Source: Undaria pinnatifida (Eukaryota > Sar > Phaeophyceae > Laminariales > Alariaceae). Taken from it: a DNA stretch of 64,000 nucleotides. Of the stretch, positions 57,050 through 64,000 are shown in pieces; positions within the stretch are counted from its first letter, which is position 1, and every line of letters begins with the position of its first letter. The position numbers were made by a program, and so were the translations under genes. A model generated the notes under the pieces. The model saw only the letters and a list, made by a program, of their open reading frames with translations, had not been told where the DNA came from and did not search any database. The stretch covers positions 1 through 64,000 of the forward strand of contig JABAKD010000035.1 in NCBI GenBank assembly GCA_012845835.1, read 5' to 3'.

Positions 57050-57620
57050 GTGGTCAACATAAACGACTATCACTGCGCGACCGGACACTCCCACGAGGCA
57101 CTACTCCGCAAGACCGCGGAGCAGCAAGGGATCGTCCTCGAGGGAAAGCTGCTGTAGTGCAACGGGTGCTCTATGGGGAAGGGCCTCCGCCGAGGTATCA
57201 AGCAGTCCACACAAACTCGAGCAGATAAGAAGCTCGGCAGGGTTTTTGTGGATTTGCGTGGGCCTGAGGTGGTAGAGTCTCACGTATACTCTCATTGTGC
57301 GCGGCGGATTTCACGGTTTACGTGGGTGAACATTGTGCGCCACAAATCGGACGCCGTGGAAATGTTTGAGCAGTTCGTCGCTGATACTCGTGCAGATGGT
57401 GTCCCTTCACAGATGGTGACCATCCGATCTGACGGGGGCGGTGAATTTTGCGGGGAAACTTTGGCGATCTATGTAGATCGCTATGCATCAAGCAAGAATT
57501 CACCACGGCGGGCAGTCCACAATTCAATGGGGTAGCCGAGCGCGCACTAGGTTTGATTGAGACGGCCGCAATGGCGGGTCGAATACAAGCTCGTGAGCTT
57601 TTCCCCGAAGCGCAATCGCC
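57050..57620 (+). mobile_element. Integrase region of the old Copia element
   Basis: INDYHCATGHSHEALLRKTA (about 57061-57120) is the His-His half of the zinc module. It is followed by GRVFVDLRGPEVV with the first core Asp, then TIRSDGGGEF with the second (about 57420-57450), and text near 57500-57560 that resembles the PQFNGVAERALG block with Glu. Fossil, broken. Confidence 0.85.
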
Positions 57621-58498
57621 GGCAACGCAATCGTTGTGGGCTGAAGCGTCCCACTGGGCGTGATATTTTGAACTGCACAGCAACGTCCGCTAACCCAGTA
57701 AACAAGTCGCCGTACTAGATGTGGTACGGAACCCCCCCGGTAGTGCTTCTACCTTTCCTCAAGCCTGGCTATTACAAGTTGAAGAAGGAAATCAAGTCCC
57801 AGGGGAAAGCGCAGGAGTGTTTTTACCTGGGCCCTGCGCCTAGCCACCCTCGAGACGCCGTACGAGTGCTGACCAAGCACCGCACTCTGATTATCACGCG
57901 TCATGTCACCTGGCAACGCGTGTCGCCCGCACCCCCTGTACCTGCCCAGATGCATGACTCCCTGTCTCAGGAAGAGGAGGGGTCCAAGACCGACAACGAA
58001 AGCACGTCAAGTCGAGGTGGGAGGGGAGTGATGGCCGAGCAGGACGAAGGGTTTGATGCCGGCAACGCAATCGTTGTGGGCTGAAGCGTCCCACTGGGCG
58101 TGATATTTTGAACTGCACAGCAACGTCCGCTAACCCAGTAAACAAGTCGCCGTACTAGATGTGGTACGGAACCCCCCCCGGTAGTGCTTCTACCTTTCCT
58201 CAAGCCTGGCTATTACAAGTTGAAGAAGGAAATCATGTCCCAGGGGAAAGCGCAAGAGTGTTTTTACCTGGGCCCTGCGCCTAGCCACCCTCGAGACGCC
58301 GTACGAGTGCTGACCAAGCACCGCACTCTGATTATCACGCGTCATGTCACTTGGCAACGCGTGTCGCCCGCACCCCCTGTACCTGCCCAGATGCATGACT
58401 CCCTGTCTCAGGAAGAGGAGGGGTCCAAGACCGACAACGAAAGCACGTCAAGTCGAGGTGGGGGGGGAGTGATGGCCGAGCAGGACGAAGGGTTTGAT
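57618..58498. repeat. 440-bp tandem duplication inside the old Copia element
   Basis: The block starting GCCGGCAACGCAATCGTTGT at 57618 repeats from 58058. By eye only about six differences separate the copies, so they are about 98-99% identical although the element around them is heavily decayed. The duplicated text includes the integrase C-terminal CFYLGPAPSHPRDAVRVL block. Confidence 0.95.
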
Positions 58499-58563
58499 CT
58501 GCACGCGTTCTTGCGGGAACGCTCACAGGAGACACCTGCCGCCGGCGATGCTAGCGACTGGAC

Positions 58564-58779
58564 AGTCGAGACGATGGACTCGTCTCAAGGGGGCACGATG
58601 GACGCTTCCTTGGTCCCGGCAGGGAGGGCCGAAACAGTCGAGACGATGGAATTGTCTCAAGGGGGCACGATGGACGCCTCCTCGATCCTGGCAGGGAGGG
58701 CCGAAATAGTCGAGACGATATATTCGATTCAAGGGGGCGCGATGGACGCCTGCTCGGTCCCGGAAGGGAGGGCCGAAAG
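58564..58779. repeat. 72-bp tandem repeat, three units (24-residue peptide repeat)
   Basis: Three units contain GTCGAGACGATGGA-like starts and CAAGGGGGCACGATGGACGC. One forward frame reads them as VETMxxSQGGTMDASxxPAGRAE. They lie in the linker between integrase and RT. Confidence 0.9.
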
Positions 58780-59219
58780 CGACTCAAGCGCATCAGCAGC
58801 CTCCGGCACCAACCGAGGGAACGGCGATGATCCACCCGCGGTCCTGTCGAAGAGGGAAGCTCACGAGCTCAGTAGCTGGGGACCACTACCCCCGACAGTA
58901 ATGGGTCGGGCCCGGGGCCAGAGCCAACGCCTGCAGGATGAATCTGCTCAACGTCAGCGTGTGATCGAGGGCGCGGTGCCTGCGGCAGTGCCGAAGTGGG
59001 CGGAGTTTTGGAGTATTCTGGCGAATACATCCTGGACGATGGAGGACGCAATGATCATGATGGCTGGAGGCCCTGATGTGGAAGACAATAAAGGGAAATT
59101 ACGCGTGTGCATGCCGAGTGGTTTCCTGGAAAATGTAGAACCGCTCCCGCAGTCCGCAGCAGGTGTAGAGCTTTCAAAGTACAAAGAGGGATGCCGTGAG
59201 GCCATGAACAATTAATTGA

Positions 59220-59960
59220 ACGGTCACCAAACGACCGGAACGTACGAAGCCGCGACACCGCCGCGAGGGCGGAACCTGTACGTGCGAAATGGGTGTTCTC
59301 ATACAAGACTGATAGAGATAGCTTAGACGAAATCAAGACTTGTGGCTAAGGGTTTAGCCAGGGGCAAGCCGTAGATTACTTCCAAACGTTTGTACCAACT
59401 CCATCGTCATCGCCAATTTAAATTATGGCAGCCGTTGCAAATGAGCAAGGTCTGAAGATCTTTCTTTCAGACGTTGCACAGGCTTTTGTCCGCGAAAAAG
59501 TCGACGCCGAGATATGCATGAAACTACCGATTGGGGTGGTGACCTGTCAGGAAAGATTGTTCGGCTTAACCGATCACTATATGGTCTAAAACCAGAGCGG
59601 ACGGCAGTGGGCCGGACTAGTGGTAGGGACCGTGGTAGATTACGGTATAGAGCAGTGTAGGACTGATCCTTGTCTTTTTCTCATGGCTGTGGATGGCAAG
59701 GTAGAACTGATTATGGTAGGTTATTGTAGATGACACTGTGATTGCAGGATCGGACGAGGGATGCCGAGACTTTCATGCCACATTAAATAACAAGCTTCCC
59801 GCGAATAACCTCGGCGTGAGTTAACTTGGTATCCTGGTTGTGCTTTCAAGCGTAACTGGGGATTGGGCACGTTAGAGATCGTGCAGAAGGCTTTCGTTGA
59901 AAGCATGCTGAATAGTTTTGGTGTCAACTTGTCCTCTGACATCCCCGTGACCCCTGGTTT
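59220..59960 (+). mobile_element. Reverse transcriptase region of the old Copia element
   Basis: Fragments of the usual Copia RT order are readable: a KGYSQ-like GQAVDYFQTFVPT entry (about 59360-59405), FLSDVAQAFVREKVDAEICM with MKLPIG (about 59461-59540), and text near 59640-59780 equivalent to the palm end. Fossil, broken. Confidence 0.75.
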
Positions 59961-60019
59961 AGAACTAGATCCAAGAGCGGGGGGCGAACCAAAGGGAGAC
60001 TAGCCGTACAAGGAAGATG

Positions 60020-60600
60020 TGGGCAGTCTGATGTGGCTGTCGAACATGGGCAGACATCTCGAACCCGGTGCGTGCTGTGGTGCGCCATTCTCACAGCCCC
60101 ACCGACAGGCAGTGGACAGCAGTTTTGAAGATCATGGCATACCTCCACGGGACAAGGGGTACGGTGTGACTTTTGTAAGGAATTCGGGATTGGATCTGCC
60201 GACTACGCCGACAAGTACAGCAATAGGCGCTCGGTATCTGGGACGGTAATTACCTGAGGGGGCGCTGCCGTCAGTTGGGCAAATAGCACGCAAAGGTGCG
60301 CTACAGAAGAAGCAGAGTATGTAGCCCTGGGTGAAGGAGTCAAGGAGGCGCTGTTTACGGGGGAAGTAACATCGTTTATTTGTCCACAGCTAAGCGGATC
60401 GTGTGTCCGAGATTTTGAAGATAATCAGGTGGCCATGGCACTGGCTGAGAACCCTCTTAGTTCTGCGTGAAGCAAGTACATAGATGTGCGGTTCCATTCG
60501 TCCGAGAGTTACTTCGTGCCAAAAGGATTGATACTCAATTCGTTGCCTCGGAAAAACAACACGCGGATAATTTTGACGAAATACCTTGCTGCGACCCCTT
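60020..60600 (+). mobile_element. RNase H region of the old Copia element
   Basis: Short matches in different frames: a MYLHGTRG-like stretch (about 60130-60165), a Copia ADYADK-like stretch (60195-60225), ATEEAEYVALGEG (60300-60335), EDNQVAMALAENPLSS (60418-60465) and KYIDVRFHS (60475-60505). Their order is that of Copia RNase H. Fossil, broken. Confidence 0.75.
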
Positions 60601-60653
60601 TTAACTCTCACGTAACGTTTTGTTGAAATTACCGTTGGAGGATGAGTGAGGGG

Positions 60654-60925
60654 TGTAAGCATTATTCGATGAGTACCATGTTTGAGTCATGCGAGGAACA
60701 ATGATTCGGGCCGCCACCCCACGCTATTTTGAGCGTCATGGGTGAGTATAGCGTCACTTGGCATTTTTGTTTCTGTCCATGGTCATCGTTTGAATGCGGC
60801 CATCGTTACGATCGCAAAATGGATGGCGTAAGACATACAGGGGTTTTTGACCTGGTGGCCGGGTTTCCTTCTTCAGGACTGTCGTTCGCTGTTCTTTTAT
60901 CCTAGCTTGTTAATTTCAGGTTTTC
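60654..60925. other. Flank or 3' LTR remnant, nothing confirmed
   Basis: Begins TGTAAGCATT after a purine-rich run, as an LTR would, but no partner copy was found upstream. Confidence 0.35.
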
Positions 60926-61260
60926 TCATGGGTCATGACCCGACCCGCAGGTCAGATCAAGGGGGTTCCAAAATCTCGCGGGTCGGATCGGGTCGGGTCG
61001 TAACATTTTAAAAACTCACGGTTCGGGTCGGGTCGGGTCAGTAGGCTTAAAACTCTCGCGGGTCGGGTGGGGTCGGATCAAAAGGTTTCAAAATCTAGCG
61101 GGGCGATAAGCGACGGGTCAAGAGGTTTTCGAACGTTCGCGGGTAGGGTCGGGTCATGACCCGCGAGATACCGGTAACTCGCGGGTGAAGCCATCATGAC
61201 CCGCGAGTTGTTTTCGTCGACCCGCGGGTCAAACCCCCGGATCTGGCCTGCGGATCCGCC
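60926..61260. repeat. GGGTCGGGTC-type minisatellite
   Basis: Imperfect units of about 50 bp pair a GC part (CGCGGGTCGGGTCGGGTC) with an AT part (AAAAGGTTTCAAAATCT). The last third holds inverted TGACCCGCGAG motifs (61157, 61197). G-rich on the + strand, with runs spaced as GGGTCGGGTCGGGTC. Confidence 0.85.
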
Positions 61261-61510
61261 TTTTTTAAACTTACAGCTGAGAGCCATTGCCGTTCAGGCG
61301 CCCCGCGGGTCCGACCCACAGTTCCGTAAAATCACACAAAACTTACCGCTTCCTACCTCTCTCGTGCCGATGCTCCGATTATATGTCATCACAGGGTGTA
61401 GAACAATCACCAGGCAGTACCCCTAGCTACTCGTACTAAGGAATAAAGTGTGACGCGAATCCCGTGCCGGCTTAAGCCGTAACAGTAGTAGTAATAATAC
61501 GGTCATACCA

Positions 61511-61738
61511 GTACGAAATGTGACCAAACGTGAAAAGGCAAGGGCAGTCGTCGTCCAAGCAGCAGCAGCAGCACTGGCAGCAGCGATTACCAGCAGCAGA
61601 CCCCTGATTCTCGCGGATCACAGCCACTGCTGACAGATCCACCGCCCCAGTTACGGGCTTGCTGCCGGAGACGGCTCAACTAGGCTGCTTGCCGGGGCTG
61701 GATGCTGCATAGATAGACAGAAGATAGATACAAGATAC

Positions 61739-61776
<38 letters not shown>

Positions 61777-62060
61777 TAGTAGTAGTAGTGGTATTAACAG
61801 TAGTAGTAGTAGCTAGCTCGAGAATTATCATATCGGTACGAAATGTGACCAAACGTAAAAAAGCAAGAGCAGTCTTGTCAAGCAGCAGCAGCAGCAGCAC
61901 AGCAGCAGCAGCACTCTGGCAACAGCAAGAACCAGCAGCAGACAACGCATTCTCGCGGATCGCAGCCCCTGCTGACAGATCCACCGCCCCAGTTGTGGGC
62001 TTGCTGCCGGAGGCGACTCAGGTAGGCTGCTTGCCGGGGCCGGAGACTACATAGATGACT
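61511..62060. repeat. Direct duplication of about 220 bp flanking an (AGT)n array
   Basis: Copy A (61511-61735) and copy B (61836-62060) share GTACGAAATGTGACCAAACG, a CAG-rich run, TTCTCGCGGATC, CTGCTGACAGATCCACCGCC and GGCTGCTTGCCGGGGC. Identity is about 85-90% apart from CAG length. The microsatellite at 61738-61812 lies between the copies. The copies continue the same order, so this is one tandem duplication of about 325 bp. Confidence 0.92.
61738..61812. repeat. (AGT)n microsatellite
   Basis: About 24 AGT triplets with GGT and ATTAAC interruptions. Confidence 0.97.
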
Positions 62061-62199
62061 AGCTTGCTCCTCAGGTCGCTCGTCGGGTCGACCCGATGGT
62101 CTAGCGCTACGGGACCCGGTCGTGGCGGTTTTGTTCTCATTTTTTGAGCGCACACTACAAAATGCTGCTGCAAACAATATCGGTAGAAAGAACCAAGGG

Positions 62200-62620
62200 T
62201 GTGTTCCGTACAGTACCGGTATTCTCGATACTGGTACGGATGCCGTACCGAACTTCCCGATGTTTCCGGTACATGTATTGACGTCGTACCGAACTTACCG
62301 AAGTGCCTGGTACCGGTATTGGAGGTGTACCGACCTTACCGAAGAGTCCGGCACCAGTACGAAACTATGTACTAGGTCCCGCAGGTACCGACATTGATAT
62401 CATACCGAACTTAGCGAAGTTTCCGGTACCGGTATTGATGTCGTACCGACCTTACCGAAGCGTTCGGCACCGGTATTGATGTCGTACCGAACTTACCGGA
62501 GTTTCCGTTACCGGTATTGATGTGGTACCCGAACGTACCAAGCGCCCGGTACCGGTACGAAAGTCTGTACCGGTACCGGTACCGGCACACACTTGAATAC
62601 ATATACCGGCAGTACCGGCG
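62200..62620. repeat. TACCGG satellite, block 1 (unit about 41 bp)
   Basis: Units of about 41 bp with GATGTCGTACCGAACTTACC, GAAGTTTCCGGTACCGGTAT and variants. The CCGGTACCGG core is palindromic. About nine to ten units, interrupted near 62370-62400. Confidence 0.92.
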
Positions 62621-62739
62621 GTATATCCCGCCGGCAAGGTACTGACGCGCACTTGCGCTTAGGTACATAAACTGGACATAAACTGGCGGTACAAGCAGGG
62701 CAAATCCGGTATGGGCCGGGGTTACCCGCTGAGGTATAT

Positions 62740-63186
62740 AATTGAACTGAATTATATTTGGTTCTTATATTTTCAATATTTTCATCTAATTTGATCTTTG
62801 TCTTGACATGTTGTTCAAAATGTAAGGTACTTTTTGGATCATCAGCAGGGCCCGTCTTCTCGTCGATCCTTTCGACGTACACACCAATCAAGTACATAGA
62901 CGAGGCTTCACGCGTCCCTTCCCTCTGAAAACCGGTCGGCACCGGGAAACCATCGACGGTTTTGATCGTCTACGCCGGCAACTCATACACCTCTCCCGTG
63001 AGCGAGTTGTACACAGGAGCAGCAGGCAAAATCATCGGCACGGCTTTCTTTTCCGCGTCCACGTCGATGACTTCTGCCGCCGGCGCTGGTGTGTGTGGGA
63101 GCTGGCAAAGATGACCCGCCACGAAAAGCGGTGGCATCACCACTACTGGAGGCCACCTCATTCTGGGAAGTTTCGCCCTTGCTCAT
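62740..63186 (-). pseudogene. Decayed gene start, family not certain
   Basis: On the minus strand an ATG at 63186 opens MSKGETSQNEVASSSGDATA. A second frame continues with PAPAAEVIDVDAEKKAVPMI, APVYNSLTGEVYELPA, a TAG at 62970-62972, then TIKTVDGFPVPTGFQREGTR, SSMYLIGVYVERIDEKTGPA and STLHFEQHVKTKIKLDENIE. Composition is clearly protein-like and free of satellite words, unlike both flanks. The layout recalls the region before a BED-type zinc finger in hAT-like transposases, which is inference with low confidence. One frame change near the start and one in-frame stop mark it as a pseudogene. It interrupts the TACCGG satellite. Confidence 0.45.
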
Positions 63187-63319
63187 GCGTGCTCAGAGTC
63201 TCGGTATACCGAGCGTGTTGGAAGATGCTTGGGGACCGGGGTGTGTGTGGCTTGGAGTGCTGCCTGGAGCCGAAGCTCCAAGGGATGACGTCACAATTTG
63301 GTGGAATCGGGTTGATATC

Positions 63320-63700
63320 GTGCCAAACATACCGAAGTGTCCGGTACCGGGTAGATGTTTTGCCGATCTTACCGACGTGTCCGGTACCGGTTTCGATGTT
63401 GCACCGATGCCGGTACCGGCTCTGGTACATACGTGCACGCTGGTACCGAACTCACCGAAATGGCCAGTACCGGTATTGACGTCGTACCGAACTTACCGAA
63501 GTGTCCGGCACCGGTACGAAAGTCGGTACCGGCACCGCCAGTACTGGTATTGATGTCGTACCGAACTTACCGAAGTTTCCAGTACAGGTGTTGATGTCGT
63601 ACGTACAGAACTTACCGAAGTTTCCGGTACCGGTGTTGATGTCGTACCGAACTTACTAAAGTTCCGGTAACGGTATGACGCCGTACCGAACTCACGATTT
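63320..63700. repeat. TACCGG satellite, block 2
   Basis: The same 41-bp unit, in the same orientation as block 1, for about nine units, with GTACCGAACTTACCGAAG and CCGGTACCGG words. A further partial unit at 63975-64000 shows that the array resumes at the window edge. Confidence 0.92.
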
Positions 63701-63974
63701 CTGCTACGATAGGGGGGTCCTATTTTGGGCTTTGTTTTGTAGTGACCCGGAATCACTCGCGCGAGTGACAGCCCCCCTGTTCCTTTTCGGTCTTAAGATT
63801 GGGTGCTATTTTAATCTAGCGACATGGATCCGCAATGCAATAGTTAGCCACGCTGTGCCAAGCATATCGTGCAAAGTCGTTTCGTCAGCGAGGTACAGAG
63901 TCACCCGTGCGAGTATGATATGATAGCTCAAACCCGGTAGTGAAAGTTCGGGGTACCCCCCTACCGTAGCCTTG
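63701..63974. other. Non-satellite insert with a 16-bp palindrome and a C6TG tract
   Basis: TCACTCGCGCGAGTGA at 63753-63768 is a perfect palindrome, followed at once by CAGCCCCCCTGTTCC. The same CA-then-CCCCCCTG junction marks the inner edge of 3' LTRs elsewhere in the window, so this could be the edge of another LTR element on the minus strand. No gene was recognised. Confidence 0.4.
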
Positions 63975-64000
63975 GTCTCACCGAAGTGTCCGGTACCGGT

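Larger units (their letters stand above)
54960..60640 (+). mobile_element. Old Ty1/Copia retrotransposon, heavily broken
   Basis: Order on +: Gag from about 55005, zinc-knuckle-like Cys/His region and protease (about 56370-56700), integrase (about 57050-57600), a repetitive linker (57618-58800), reverse transcriptase (about 59220-59960) and RNase H (about 60020-60600). This is the Ty1/Copia order. Many breaks (more than ten) are present, and no LTR pair was recognised, so it is the oldest-looking Copia copy here. A purine-rich GGAGGATGAGTGAGGGG at 60637-60653 could be its polypurine tract, with a TGTAAGC LTR start after it. Confidence 0.88.

Noticed and set aside
60654-60925. 3' LTR of the old Copia element
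   Set aside because: It starts TGTAAGC after a purine run, but no similar sequence precedes the Gag region at 54960.

Overview
The window looks like a nuclear, repeat-dominated stretch of a eukaryotic genome. I see no rRNA gene, no complete tRNA and no compact bacterial gene arrangement. Instead there are two Ty1/Copia elements, two Ty3/Gypsy elements, a non-autonomous LTR element, a LINE 3' fragment, a PiggyBac-like fragment, several satellites and many microsatellites. A photosynthetic stramenopile such as a brown alga is a reasonable guess from the mix of families and the style of the chromodomain Gypsy and LINE proteins. That guess is inference only and could not be tested by search.

Layout. 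1-7860: about 90 head-to-tail copies of an 84-bp satellite, with a local higher-order repeat. 8100-16430: a broken Ty3/Gypsy element on + with an integrase, a chromodomain and an extra Tudor-like module. 17400-18248: nothing recognised. 18249-25534: a very young Ty1/Copia element on -, with 400-bp LTRs, a 5-bp target duplication, a glutamine-rich Gag and an unusual 3' non-coding region. 25540-36350: mosaic DNA holding a strong hairpin, an OTU-protease-like gene, two tandem repeat clusters (one carrying tRNA T-arm-like motifs), a CAGC/GCTG-rich dispersed family and part of a second dispersed family ending in (AAC)n. 36358-36834: an unrecognised Cys-containing ORF just outside the next element. 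36941-45395: an older Ty3/Gypsy element on -. 45512-49807: a probable non-autonomous LTR element on -. 50376-50603: a possible host terminal exon. 51025-51477: a PiggyBac-like transposase fragment. 52971-53866: the C-terminal end of a LINE protein. 53960-54627: the second copy of the (AAC)n-ending family. 54960-60640: an old, heavily broken Ty1/Copia element on +, with recent internal duplications. 60926-64000: three further repeat arrays and a decayed gene fragment on -.

The real genes seen here belong almost entirely to mobile elements. Host coding content is limited to low-confidence candidates: the OTU-like gene, the 36358 ORF, the 50376 exon and the 62740-63186 fragment. The most interesting signals are small structural features shared between unrelated-looking LTR elements (repeated C6TG tracts and a repeated GGTAAAACGG motif next to the 3' LTR), the young Copia element with its glutamine-rich Gag, the chromodomain plus Tudor-like tail, and the tandem repeats carrying tRNA T-arm motifs. 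All identifications rest on reading motifs by eye.
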